From NCBI GenBank assembly GCA_022494885.1, contig JAGVSM010004991.1, positions 61,528 to 125,527 on the forward strand: a DNA stretch of 64,000 nucleotides. The letters run 5' to 3'. Below, piece by piece: positions 11,868-22,415 of this stretch. The position numbers and the translations under genes were made by a program. This DNA is from Micrasema longulum. Its lineage: Eukaryota; Arthropoda; Insecta; Trichoptera; Brachycentridae. Position 1 is the first letter of the stretch. Every line of letters begins with the position of its first letter. The notes beneath the pieces are model-generated. The model did not search any database. It was not told the DNA's origin and saw only the letters and a program-made list of their open reading frames with translations.

Positions 11868-12170
11868 CAATAAGGAAGTTTAGTGGTTTTAAAAATAAAA
11901 ATTTGTTAATGGACTCTCAAACCATGCCAAAAAAGATATGTTTGTATGCAACGTATTATAATATATTTTTTAAGTTTTGTAATTTTGAAATTACTTAGTC
12001 ACTAGTTGTCGTCGGCGAGTTTTCTAACTAGTGAGTTGGCTTCCCGGAAACCGGAAATCTATCACAACACATAACAACACTGTAGTTCCGTTGTTGACTG
12101 GTTGATTTGCAAGAACTTGTATTGTACTTTGTTATAAAACTCACACATAAACAAAGACCATTAACGATTC
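11868..12170 (+). repeat. Dispersed repeat E
   Basis: It shares 'ggaagtttagtggtttt', 'ttggcttcccggaaaccgga' and 'ggttgatttgcaagaact' with copies at 15798-16190, 36478-36905 and 59668-60025. Class unknown; no coding. Confidence 0.6.
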
Positions 12171-12195
12171 GAATGGACTGATGGTTGAAATAATT

Positions 12196-12395
12196 CGGTC
12201 AGACGAATCTCTCTATACTACTTCGCAAAAATCAATAGATGGAAGGATTTAAGAAATATGGCAGAATGGTGAATGTTACAAAGTAAAGTGGCCCTTTAAA
12301 ACAGTTAATGATAGGTCATAAGCCCTGTGAATGTCTGAAATTATTTCCCATTCTCTTAAATGTTCTTCATATCTGTTGTAATATGTTTATTTATC
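12196..12395 (+). mobile_element. Foldback family C, half copy
   Basis: It contains 'ggcagaatggtgaatgttac', 'gtcataagccctgtgaatg' and ends with 'tcatatctgttgtaatatg', as in copies at 16926-17400, 28304-28590, 31100-31330 and 56335-56815. Non-coding, MITE-like. Confidence 0.6.
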
Positions 12396-12755
12396 GTAAG
12401 AGGATATGCTGTAGCTGACAAATTTGATGAATAAGTATTTGAACATTGTTTTTCTGTCACTCTCTCACATACGCCTCCCCGATACTGTTCTCAAAAGACA
12501 ACTCCACGTCTACTGATTATGCCTAACTAAAATCGACAAAATCGACGTTGTGTCGTCCCGTTTTCTGCATCCCAAAAACTGAACCTATTTCTGAAAGAAA
12601 AAGTGGCCGAATGAAATATTCTGCGTCGGTACCTTTTGCGTTTTTCAAAAATAGTTATCTTATTTTTATAACATAGGTACGTCCGAAGACGCGCTTGTAA
12701 GGGTTTTCGGATGGTCCTAGTTCCTATAGTAAACAATTTAATCAAAATTGCATCT
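12396..12755 (-). repeat. Dispersed repeat G
   Basis: Read on the minus strand it shares 'gaactaggaccatccgaaaa', 'atagttaccatattt'-like and 'agaaaaacaatgttcaaata' words with 45985-46330 (+). The 72-codon frame at 12527-12745 is not preserved in the other copy. Confidence 0.55.
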
Positions 12756-13065
12756 GGTTATACCGATTGGAAGGGCAGTCAGGCAACTGAACATTATCAC
12801 TTTGGAGATCGATATAAAATATTTTACATCAGTTAAACTATGTTTAAGAGGCAAATAATCTTGCTGTTAGAGAGTATTATACCTTAATAATGACGAAGCA
12901 TTGTTCAAGGGTTCCTGGTTTGATATTTTGTCCCAATATAACGTCTTGAATATTTTATTATTTGTAATGTTATTTAGGTAAAATAAATTCATTTGTAATC
13001 TAGAATTTATCTGTAATTTTGTTAAAAATAAACCAGTCTCGTTTCTTGTAAAATATAAATGGAGG
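12756..13065. other. AT-rich unannotated stretch
   Basis: Nothing recognised. Confidence 0.4.
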
Positions 13066-13285
13066 CTAGATTTTGAACTGACTGTGCGCTCTGTAGCTGC
13101 AAGACGTGGTGCAATCTAGCTTCTGTATGTAAATTAAAATTTACGTAATTGGAAACGGGAACTGAATCTCAACCGTCTATGCGCTCTGTAGCTTTAACTC
13201 GTCTTGGGATTTTTGTTATTTTACAGCGCCCTAGAGGTGATTTTCACGAAAATGGCGCTAAAGCAGTTGTCCGGAATAAAATAAA
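13066..13285 (+). repeat. Dispersed repeat F with an internal duplication
   Basis: The block 'gtgcgctctgtagctgcaag' and its second copy 'tatgcgctctgtagcttta' lie about 100 bp apart, followed by 'ttttcacgaaaatggcgcta'. The same double-block arrangement recurs at 57628-57905. Class unknown. Confidence 0.6.
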
Positions 13286-13609
13286 CGTATAAAGTCAGAC
13301 TGCGTTTCCTCTTCAATTGTACCTATCTCTATGAATGCAAATTCTCAATGCTTTAATGCCGGGTAGGATTCGCGTCAGGCTTTTATTTCTGCATTATTGA
13401 TGAGTATTTTTGTAGCTTCAAACGGCGCAGAATGCAATTTGATGATTCCACTTTATCGGTTGTGTTTATCTTATCGTCCCAAGAGTCGTTAAGCCCCGTC
13501 GTCTAGACAACCGATAGGACACGAATGTAATAGCTCTTGTACAACCTTCGACTGAAATTGACGAGAACAATTAATCACGAAATCACCGCAACACCTGATC
13601 AATATGGTA
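13286..13609. other. Unannotated stretch
   Basis: Slightly GC-richer than average, with no frame or repeat that I recognise. Confidence 0.35.
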
Positions 13610-13660
13610 ATCATCATATTTGTTCCTTTCCGCACCTAATGGTGAGTATCCTGATCATTT
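13610..13660 (-). repeat. SINE2 3' fragment
   Basis: It retains only 'ttcctttccgcacctaatgg' and nearby sequence, the inverse of the SINE2 3' end. Confidence 0.6.
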
Positions 13661-13968
13661 ATCGTCATCATCATTCCCCTTTTATAAGAATACAAATTGT
13701 TTAATTGTTTTTTTCTCATGCATCGTTTGACAGGAAATACACAGCATAAACAAACAGGATAAATGATAAGAAAACAGTGCGTGGATACACAGATTTATTC
13801 AGTTCGCACGATTGTATGTTCAAATTTACACATACATGATATTATGATATTGGTGCTGGAAACGCATGTTTCGAATCTCGTAGATAGTTAAACGTACCAA
13901 CAAATCCATACGTCGGGAGTTGAAACTTAAAGGTTTAACTCTGATTAATGTCTGCTTTAGACGCATTG
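13661..13968. other. AT-rich unannotated stretch
   Basis: Nothing recognised. Confidence 0.35.
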
Positions 13969-14050
13969 TCCAATAAGAAAGTTCAGTGTTTTTAAAAAAA
14001 TATGTTTTTGTTGGTAGACTATTAAACTAAGCCGTTTTTTAACAAGAATA
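13969..14050 (+). repeat. Repeat E 5' fragment
   Basis: 'agaaagttcagtgttttta' and 'gactattaaactaagcc' match the start of family E at 59690 and 36488. Confidence 0.5.
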
Positions 14051-15009
14051 AAGTACGAGAATGCGTTTGTTTTAAGAAAAGTCAGACCGTCTTTCCTCTT
14101 AATATGAAAACTGATTGTTGTGCACACATAAAGCAGAGGGTAAAAATTGTACAGGTATAAAATGTTTTAATGAACTGTACTGTACCGAATGAAGTGTATT
14201 TAAATACGTTTCTATTCTTTAAAAAAAACATATTTAGTCATTTTTAATTTGTTAGAAATTATTTTATTTTTTCTTCTTCTTTGGTTTATAGCCACCTTTA
14301 TTTTAATTTTAAATCGTTTCGTGTTTTACAATAATTTATTTACTCCTATTCACAACTCGTAATTCTATGATTTATTTATTTGTTTAAAGTTTATTTACCC
14401 ACTGTTCTTTGATAAGTACACAAAAAACGACAAGGAATCGTAAAAAGAAACATTTTTTGATCAAACAATTTTTTTGTTTATTTATTAACGCTCGTAGGGC
14501 TTTCACATCAAAGTTTACCCAAATAGTAAACATACAAATACATGACTGTATAAATATAATACAATAAGCACAATAGTGAAAAATAAATCGTTTATTAAAT
14601 TCGTAATTATTAATTCTCTCCCGGAACACAGGAATTGACTTTAAACGGCGAAGTATAAAATGCATAAAAAATATCACTGTATTTATTAGCAAGCCGCTGC
14701 ATGCGGGTGACTTAAATTTTAATGAGTAATTAGAACTGTCATGATTGAAACAAAAAAATAAGTTTAGTCGGTCCATGTGGAATACGAAAATTTATGAGAC
14801 TTAACGCTGCAGCGCAATGAAATTTTCTATGGTAACAAATGTCTATATTATAAATACCGCTGAAAATACGTAATTTTGACCTGTGAAGTAATCTTATGTG
14901 ATAAACCAATGGTATAAGTTTTGGAAATGTACCAATAAAATGTTTGAAACAGCTGATTAAAGTGTGTAGTCCCGAATATTGGATATGTTGCGTCATATTT
15001 AGAATGTAA
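14051..15009. other. AT-rich unannotated stretch
   Basis: A 130-codon frame at 14384-14776 (-) is the longest in the window but is rich in F, I, K and N and shows no family motif; I treat it as chance. Confidence 0.4.
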
Positions 15010-15440
15010 CTTCAGATTATATTGGCAAAACTTTCCCGACTTCTCAAGACAGAAGGAAACTACCGCTATCTCCCTTCCACCCAGCGAAGCTTTCCATCTG
15101 AATTGCGACGGATGTAGTTTATCGGTGCATTCTAGTTTTTCCCGAGGGAAAATTCTTCGTCTCCCCACCCCCTCCTCACGAGTGCACCGACCTGCAGTAC
15201 CTACACTTCCACAGGTCAGTGACTCCCGTTTTATATCCCCCTAACTCCCCCTCCCCTTCCACGAATCCGAGATTCCACCTTCAAGCAATTTTGTATCTTA
15301 AAATCGATGCACTCAATCACCACTTTCCAATAAACACACATACATCCGTGTTGATTTATGAGGAATACGGGGACTATAAATAACGCGTATTTTTGTTTAT
15401 TTGTCGTAGTCAGTAACTTACATTTGAATGCGTTGGCTGC
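15010..15440 (+). promoter_or_regulatory. C-rich block with TATA-like box and initiator-like word
   Basis: A pyrimidine-rich block (about 15150-15290, several runs of four to six C) precedes TATAAATA at 15375-15382 and TCAGT at 15410-15414, the arthropod initiator consensus. The spacing from TATA to the initiator A is about 37 bp, longer than the usual 30. No coding frame follows. It could be a promoter with a non-coding first exon, but chance is quite possible. Confidence 0.2.
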
Positions 15441-15797
15441 CAGAATTTTCTATTCGGAAAATATTCTGATTCGTTCGGTGAATATTGTTTTTGAGATGTT
15501 TTCTTGTCGAGATTCTCCTAACGTCGGCCAATAAAATTTTCGACATGTTTTGGGTGACATTTGTTTATCCCAGCGCTTGTTCTTATGTCACTCGGATAGC
15601 ATAATTTTTCAACTAAATATGAATATCGACGTAGGAAAGGAAAAATTTACTAAGCATCATGAAGCAATTTTACAAAAAAACCGATCAAAGTTTTTTGTAT
15701 TTTTTTTTTAAAGATATAAAAATATCTCATATGCATCTCTGTTTTGATGTGATTTCTACATAATTTAAGTAAAACATAAATATATTACGTATTTTAT
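15441..15797. other. AT-rich unannotated stretch
   Basis: No gene recognised; words near 15640-15660 may be the diverged start of the following repeat E. Confidence 0.35.
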
Positions 15798-16190
15798 TAA
15801 TGGGAAGATTAGTGGTTTTTGTTAATAGACTATTTAATTAAGCAAAAATTCCTACGTATCAATATCAGCGCTATAATTTTGTTAAGTTTTGCAATATTTC
15901 AATTTCTCTGCCTGTGATTTTACAAGTTCTCTACGGTGAGTTTTGCTGATTGGTGAATTAGGTTCCCGTAAACTGAAAATCTATTACACTATCATTGGTT
16001 GATTCACAAGAACTCGTGACATAATTCAAAGTGGTTCATTTTTATTGTTTTTTCCGTTCATCTTCCAGAAACTTAACTATGCAATTAAACGCTCTAATGT
16101 TAACCGTGTGTACGAAAACATTTTCTTATATCCAATTTCCCGTAACACTGAACTTGCTCATTGAAAAATCATTATTGGCTCTATATGTCG
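15798..16190 (+). repeat. Dispersed repeat E
   Basis: It shares 'tgggaagattagtggtttt', 'ttggttgattcacaagaact' and 'tatccaatttcccgtaacac' with the other E copies. One of the longest copies. Confidence 0.6.
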
Positions 16191-16925
16191 CTTAGTAAAC
16201 TTCGCCCTTCCACAATCGATATGTGCTAACTTTGCAACAAAAAAAAGTTATGAATCGGTCTTTATAAATGAGTAATTTTATGAAAAAAACAAAAAAAATA
16301 ATCACATACGAATACTTGAATCACTTAAATAAAATCATGAATCATGGTTTGTATTGTTAGATTATAATATTTGTACTACAAATTTGTATGGTCGGCATAT
16401 ATTTATTTTAATTTATTGATTTTACGCAGGTACGAAAGTAGTTAAATTATTTATAATATTTGTATGTATGTATGTGTTAAGATTAGTTAAAGTTTTATCT
16501 AAGAAAAATAAAGCCTAATAATATATACCTTATACCTATTAACTTAATTATTTTACATAAATCACTTATATGTTACTTTGCATAAAATGAACATTGTGAT
16601 AAAAAATTAAATACAGTCCACAGATATAAGTTAGTATAATATAACGCAATAAGTAAACAGATCAACATCACCTACTCGTATTTCCCGAAATAGATGTGAG
16701 GAGATAATATTTAATTCCTTAAATGTACTAAAAAATATTCTGCGTAGAAGCATTATATATTTTTATCTTTAGTATCTGTATGATATAAACGATTTTTAAC
16801 GTTTGTATTATTTATATTCTAAAGCGCTCAAAATTTTGTGTGTAGTAAAAAAGCAGCATTTTGCAAACAAAACATACTCCTGGTACCTAACAATTTTCAT
16901 TAGACAATAATCTATTATGTTCTCT
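16191..16925. other. AT-rich unannotated stretch
   Basis: Contains a short (TATG)n run near 16463-16478. Nothing else recognised. Confidence 0.4.
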
Positions 16926-17400
16926 ATGTAATTGGAATTCCGGACAAATCTCACCCACATGATAAAGATTTCAGTTCTTTTACTTTACAAAAGTCAAGGA
17001 AGAGTTTTTTGTTTTTTTTTGTTGTTTTTTTTTGAGCCACAACAGGCCAGGAGGCCTAATTACATTGGTGAATTACATCACAGAGCACCCAGGCTTGAGA
17101 AAAATCACATATTATTTTTTGTGTTCTCACCGGGAATCGAACCCGAAACCTTCCGTGCGTGAGTCAAGCGTCTTGACCACTACACCACGAAGGCCGCCGA
17201 AGAGTTGAGGAAATAGGGATGTTAAAACATAGGCAGAATGGTGAATATTACACAGTGTGTAAAGTTGACACTTAAACTAGCTAAAGACATATCATTAGCC
17301 CTGTAAATGCCTAGACTTCCATCTTCCCCTTCTCAAAAATGTTTTCCCCCTCTGATGCAACAAATTCAGGCCATGCTATATTCATTTCACGGACATCTTT
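16926..17400 (+). mobile_element. Foldback family C, interrupted by SINE1
   Basis: The left part contains 'atctcacccacatgataaag' and the right part 'gcagaatggtgaatattaca' and 'tcattagccctgtaaatgcc'. The SINE1 at 17007-17198 splits it, flanked by GAAGAGTT on both sides, so the SINE is younger. Confidence 0.65.
17007..17198 (-). repeat. SINE1 copy inserted in family C
   Basis: On the minus strand: head 'ggcggccttcgtggtgtagt', B box 'gggttcgattcccggtgag', body 'caagcctgggtgctctgtg', 3' end 'ggcctcctggcctgttgtgg' and an A-rich tail. The 8-bp target duplication GAAGAGTT is at 16999-17006 and 17199-17206. Confidence 0.9.
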
Positions 17401-18081
17401 AAATTTATTATATTGGTATTATGTAATATATTTAAGATTAAATAAGTAAGTAACTAAATAAATTACAATTTTCAGAAACCCTATAACCACATATCAAGAC
17501 TCTTTTTTCTTTTTTTTTCTTCTTTTGATATAAGATATTGGGTAATCACGTCAATACCATTTAAATTGTTTTTTGTACATAGTAAGGTCTGGAGAAATCA
17601 TACCTTTACGAATTTTGCTATTCGCATGTATTTTTATACATTATATTTTAAATTTTCTATTTGCGATTCAAAGTGAGGTTTATTTACAAGAAAAGACGCG
17701 AAGATACAAGTTCGCGGACGCAGCGAGGTGCGGGAGACAACGACAGTGTTAGTCAACAAAATCCAGACGGAAAGGGCGATCCTCCCTTGTACAAAACCGG
17801 AAGCAAATTATTTCTGCAATATTTTGGTGTCCACTTTTACCGCACGCGTATATGTGAACATATTGCTTTATTTCTTGTGTAGCGAGCATTCTATTATAAG
17901 GTAAATCTCAACAAAGACGGAGAATTGTTTAGAAAATGAGATATGGTAAATGTTACTTAATGCACTCCGCGAAACATAAACAATTCTCTCCATTTAAACA
18001 TAATATTTCTTGACTTTGGAATTCCCATCATTTCATTATTATACATAATAAAATCTTTTAAACTTATCTTCTTTCTTTATA
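17401..18081. other. Unannotated stretch
   Basis: AT-rich apart from a GC-richer island at 17680-17800, part of a 73-codon frame (17661-17882) with no family resemblance. Confidence 0.35.
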
Positions 18082-18500
18082 TCTTTATGTATATAATTCT
18101 TATGTACGTGTGATGTCACTGAACTTCCCCTAAACGGCTTAACCGATTTAAGTGCAGTTTTCAGCGAAATGTAGAACTTTGCGCTACGCCTGTTCGTAGA
18201 TATTAAAATCTTAAATCTAATCTCAAAAAAAGTTATGAGCATAAATGTTTTATTCATCGATCTACCAGGGTTGCATTCGACGAGAATGTGTTTGATTTCT
18301 TTTTTGTGTGTTTGAGTGGGTCCCTGGATGGTTTTGATTCACAATTAGATCTGTTAGGTGGCGATGGGATCTCAATGTCAAATGTCACTTAGTATATATT
18401 TTATCGAAAATTCTAATTTTTCGAGATTTAGCGTTTGCTGAACCAGCTAATAGCAGGCAAGGGAACGTTTGGACAGGACAACGTCTGTCGGGTCCGCTAG
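18082..18500 (+). mobile_element. Helitron-like element, internally deleted
   Basis: It starts A|TCTTTATG and ends GGGTCCGCTAG|T. It shares the 5' block (aacggcttaaccgattta, tagatattaaaatctta) and the 3' block (acaacgtctgtcgggtccgc) with 38382-39063, but the middle is replaced by about 170 bp of unrelated sequence. Conserved ends with a variable middle are common in non-autonomous Helitrons. Confidence 0.65.
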
Positions 18501-18527
18501 TTCATTATAATAAAATAAATATAAAAT

Positions 18528-18768
18528 AACTCTGTTTTCAACCACTTATGTTATATTTTTCTACCGACCGATTTCAGAGCTACACAAGCTTCTTTATCAA
18601 CGATTCAACTTATAAGCTCCATATGTTTAGATTTAATATTTAGTAAACACTGTTTATATTAAATAGCATAAGGTTTATTAGTTAATTATACCTCCAAATA
18701 AAGAAGCTTGTGTAGCTTTGAAACCAATCGGTAGAAAAAAAAAGTGGTTAAAAACAAAGTTCTCATTT
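18528..18768. mobile_element. P2 palindromic element with hammerhead-like core
   Basis: Arms 18528-18600 and 18698-18768 are inverse copies about 70 bp long around a loop of about 97 bp. The right arm reads AAGAAGCTTGTGTAGCTTTG then AAACCAATCGGTAG, i.e. a short stem-loop between a GA-A-GA box and GAAAC. Related single arms are at 57055-57140 and 62085-62235. It lies 27 bp after the 3' end of the Helitron-like element. Confidence 0.65.
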
Positions 18769-18989
18769 TCAAAGTGGTTGTTTATTAGGAATTGAACAAT
18801 CTCAAAACATTGCTGATTAAAAAAGACTTCCTCAGCTCAGACAAAACCTACAGTCGGAATGTGAAGAGTTACGTTTAGCTGTACTTGGGGTGCATCTTAT
18901 GCCTCGTACAGTCGTGACTCGGCCGCGTGACCTGGAACCTTTAGTTTATTTCAGCTTTCGGCTGGTAAGGAAGGCGTTGAACAACTGTT
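18769..18989. other. Unannotated stretch
   Basis: Nothing recognised between the palindrome and the LINE fragment. Confidence 0.35.
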
Positions 18990-19945
18990 ACATATAAATT
19001 ATATGTATGACACAATAACGAACCAAAAAGATATCATTTACAGTATTAACGATATGAGCATTCATTCAATTAACACGATTCGAGATCTAGGAATAACTCT
19101 TGACCCACGCTTTACATTTTGATAATATCAAAGAAAAAGCCCTACAGATGTTAGGATTTATATTCAGAATATGTAAGCTTTTTAAATATGTATCATCGAT
19201 AATTTGTTTATACAATTCATTAGTTCGTAGTAATTTGGAAATTGGATCTGTAATCTGGTCACCAGTCACCAAATTACATTACTCACATTAATTTAATTAA
19301 ATGTGTGCAAAAAAAATTCTTCGCATCCTAACATTTAAACGTAACCTGGGCAGTGCCCTTCAGTCTAATGATCAGCGCCTAGAACACTTTGGTCTAGATA
19401 AATTGGAATTTAGGAGACTGATTTTAGACTTGATATATCTTTATAAAATAATTCATTGTAATGTTGATTCTACATTTTGTTCAGAGAATGTACCCCTAAA
19501 TGTCCCCAGTCGGCGATTGAGATCATACACAACATTTTATCTTCCAACCTTCAATAATAATATGGCGCACTTTAATGCATCATCACGTATGTTGAAGTAG
19601 AAAGTAATGTTGACATAGATATATTTAATGATACACTAAATAATTATGGGAAAACTGTAACGCAATTTATAAAATCACATAGTCACTTATGTTAGTTAGG
19701 TCAAATAATTTGTAATAACTTGTTAGTAATAATTTATTGTTATAACTTTTGTAACAATTATAGAATTCAATTAAGCTAGCCAATTAAAAAAATATCTATT
19801 ATAAACTTTTTTTTCCTTTATTTGTGCATGCTGTTTTCACATATAATTTATGAACAATATCTAAAATAACAATTAGTGATTATTATACCAATGTCATATG
19901 TATTGTTTATTGTTTGTGAACCAAAATAAATAAAATAAAATAGTA
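18990..19945 (+). mobile_element. LINE C: non-LTR reverse transcriptase, 3' end
   Basis: The fragment begins around INTIRDLGITLDPRFTF (ending near 19130), the IRDLGV segment after the transcriptase palm. A frameshift follows; the next frame (19100-19291) has IKEKALQMLGFIFRICKLF and CLYNSLVRSNLEIGSVIW. After a stop, a further frame (19301-19600) has KLEFRRLILDLIYLYKIIH and LNVPSRRLRSYTTF, and coding can be followed through DIFNDTLNNYGKTV to a stop at about 19696. The 3' end has an (AAATA)n-like tail at 19924-19943. It is a CR1/jockey-type element; the endonuclease and catalytic palm are absent. Confidence 0.88.
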
Positions 19946-20102
19946 TAAAAAGCGCTAAAAATAAAAAAGAATTCTCATTAAATTTAATACATTTATTTCA
20001 TTTAATATTTATTTAACTCTTAAAATTTCACAATAAAAACGCAGCGCGGTATTTTGAAGCGACAGACTAGTTAACTATTATTTAATAACTTATTTAAATA
20101 AG

Positions 20103-20185
20103 TTTCGTTTCGGTTTCAGCCAAAACTAGAATTGAAGCTGAAATTCGGTTTCGACTTCAGTTTCGGCTGAAAACCTTGTTTCGGT
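20103..20185. repeat. Degenerate tandem of a GTTTCGG-like word
   Basis: 'gtttcgtttcggtttcagcc', 'attcggtttcgac', 'agtttcggctgaaa' and 'tgtttcggtc' follow each other. Comparable short internal tandems occur in some transposon termini; assignment unknown. Confidence 0.5.
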
Positions 20186-20596
20186 CAATTACTATCCGTA
20201 ATTGAACATTTCTATCTTTAGAGTAAATTTATTAGGAATATCTTATTAACACTAATTAAACAAATGAGTAGCTTTGTTGACGATGTTTAAAAATAACTTT
20301 TAGTGTTAAACAAAATGAATTATTAATCAACGTGAACAGTATTTGTTCCATTTGTTTAGTGGTTTAGTTTGAAACTCGCTTCACTGCTATTCAGAACTTC
20401 TGCAGCGATATCAGTTTAAGTTATTTTGGACATTGGGCTGACAATCTGGAGAAACTCAAGTTCTAGTGGGGTCTTCACTTAAATTCATACTAATATTCCT
20501 TAAGTTCATAACTCGATTAAACTTGACTAGTGGGTTCTTGATCTGAGAGACAAAAAGGAAACTTAGACATCTAATAACATTGGATAAAGTAAATAT
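20186..20596. other. AT-rich unannotated stretch
   Basis: Nothing recognised. Confidence 0.35.
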
Positions 20597-20920
20597 GTAT
20601 GGCGCCACCAAAAAGTCAAACAGGCACCCAATTGGGCGGCTAGGCTGTTCATTAAATGCTGGTATTTAATTAAATGGCTAACGGGCGCTTAGCCAAAATA
20701 TTGAAAGCAACGTTTAACGAAAGGGCTAAACGTTGCTTAGTCTCTTTTATTTTATTACAATAATAATAATTACTCAATTTTAAAATTAATTTTGCCATGT
20801 GAAGTTAGGTGAGGTAAGGATATGTGGTGTTAATTTTTTTTTTTAATAATGCCGGCATTTAATGAACAGCCTAGCCGCCCAATTGACTGGCTGATTTAAC
20901 AATTCGGTGGCAACATATGC
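20597..20920. mobile_element. Foldback MITE
   Basis: The outer ends pair imperfectly (GGCGCCACC at 20601 with GGTGGCAAC at 20907). The next about 32 bp pair almost perfectly ('caattgggcggctaggctgt' then TCATTAAATGC, inverse at the right). Inside, AAGCAACGTTTAA and TAAACGTTGCTTAG form a second inverted pair. Length about 320 bp, no coding. Superfamily not determined. Confidence 0.75.
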
Positions 20921-21049
20921 ATTATTTATTATTGAAACATGTATTTTCAGTCCATTAAACCACCTCGCTGTGGTCCTGTGGTAGTGTCGTAAATACACAT
21001 ATCAGAATCATGCTCCACTCGTATCACAACATTAGTTAAAATTTCCAGT

Positions 21050-21108
21050 TGTCTAGCAGATAAAATAATTCGTACGAATCTCACCCATACCAGTAAAGGT
21101 TTCAGCCC
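21050..21108 (+). mobile_element. Foldback family C, terminal fragment
   Basis: 'ttgtctagcagataaaataa' and 'gaatctcacccataccagta' match the outer end of family C. It is cut by the SINE2 that follows. Confidence 0.55.
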
Positions 21109-21110
21109 TT

Positions 21111-21242
21111 TTCATCGTCACCATACTCCTGTCTGCACCCGATGGTGCATAGGACGCTGAATTGTTACTCAATATGCAGCGTATATCGGTCATCTGTTAC
21201 ATTAGGGTTGTGGAGGGCAGCACCAAAGCCGTGAGGCCGACA
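21111..21242 (-). repeat. SINE2 copy, internally deleted
   Basis: Inverse of the SINE2 3' end ('gcacccgatggtgcatagga') is joined directly to the first bases of the head ('gtgaggccgac'); most of the body and the B box are missing. Confidence 0.65.
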
Positions 21243-21513
21243 GGTCCAAACGCGTAGCCCACTGCAACGTCAGCTCGGACAAGATATTCAACGCCGTGCG
21301 TCGAAAGAACTCATTACATTACATTTCATCTTGGCATTTCGTGTCGCCCGACCATCAGCTCTCCGCCTGTGTTCGCTATTGAAAATTCCTTCTGTACAAA
21401 ATAATAGGATGTAACTCGCGTGTAATAGCTTGATAAATAACTTCAATTGTAATCCATATTTGTCATTTAACCTCAAATCAACTCACGCGCACCCGTCTTA
21501 TAAGGTTAAAGGA

Positions 21514-21618
21514 CTCAATTACAGTACAGAATACCCAGACTTGAGGAAAATCACATTTAATTTTTGTAATCTCACTGAGAATGGAACCCGGAACCCCCTG
21601 TGCATTAAGATAGCGCTT
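21514..21618 (-). repeat. SINE1 copy, truncated
   Basis: The inverse body ('agacttgaggaaaatcacat') and B box ('gagaatggaacccggaaccc') are recognisable; the A-box side is lost. Confidence 0.7.
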
Positions 21619-21924
21619 TACATATTACACATCAAATATGTCTTGGTTTGTGTGGTGCTCAAACTGTTAAGAGTGAAATCCAACAATTTGTACTCTATTT
21701 TCCAATTTATTCTCGATATTTTTCCCTTTAGTTGCCCCAGAAAACTTATACAATACAAATAAAAGTGGAATAAAATTATATACGTTTTTTTATTATTATA
21801 ATTAAAATGCAGCTCCACAAAGAAATGTCAGTAGAAAAACTCAATATATTATACAATACATATTTGGTTGCCCGATTATTGTTTTACCTTTTTTAAGTTT
21901 ATCAATTGAAACAATCCTGAAAGG
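21619..21924. other. AT-rich unannotated stretch
   Basis: Nothing recognised. Confidence 0.35.
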
Positions 21925-22415
21925 CCGTTTACAGGTGGGCTATACAATATTATTCTGTCCCTGGACTCAACCATTGTCCACATGTAAACGGGAATTTGTA
22001 GGATACAATATTGTTCCGAGACATTCTCACTGAGATCTCCGCGAAACCATGATTACTACCAATACTGCGCGCGGTCGAATTGACCTCGTGTGGACGCGCA
22101 CGGACAGGACTTTATGACAACACTGATTTGCTCGCCGAAAATGGAGACAGAAAAAAATCCTGTTTATTATTTAGTTCGTTCTTGAACAATTCTAATACAT
22201 CTTGGTACGGAAAAGGTGAAAAAAAAATGCAAACTCGCTCGTAATATACGTCGTCGTATATTTGTTTTCGCAGCGCTCACATGTAAACTACGGTTGAGTT
22301 TTCGTATTGTCCCAGCGCCAGCGTTCTGTCCTGCGCGGTCGAGGCTGTTTACGGAACTGGGACTAGACAATATTGTCGTATCTATTGTATTGTCCACTTT
22401 TAAACGATACTTAAT
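21925..22415. mobile_element. GC-rich inverted-repeat transposon, non-autonomous
   Basis: The left end 'ggccgtttacaggtgggcta' with TACAATATT is mirrored at the right by 'attgtattgtccacttttaa' with ACGATAC. The motif GT-CCAC-TGTAAAC recurs inside. The interior is clearly GC-richer (cgcgcggtcg, tggacgcgcacgg) than its surroundings. Frames at 22167-22397 (-) and 22216-22449 (+) overlap and show no domain; a short ATGGAGACAG start at 22140 could be a relic of a coding exon. Ends and class are uncertain. Confidence 0.5.

Noticed and set aside
14384..14776. 130-codon open frame as a host gene
   Set aside because: The translation is dominated by F, I, K, N and L with no domain pattern, as expected from chance frames in AT-rich DNA.
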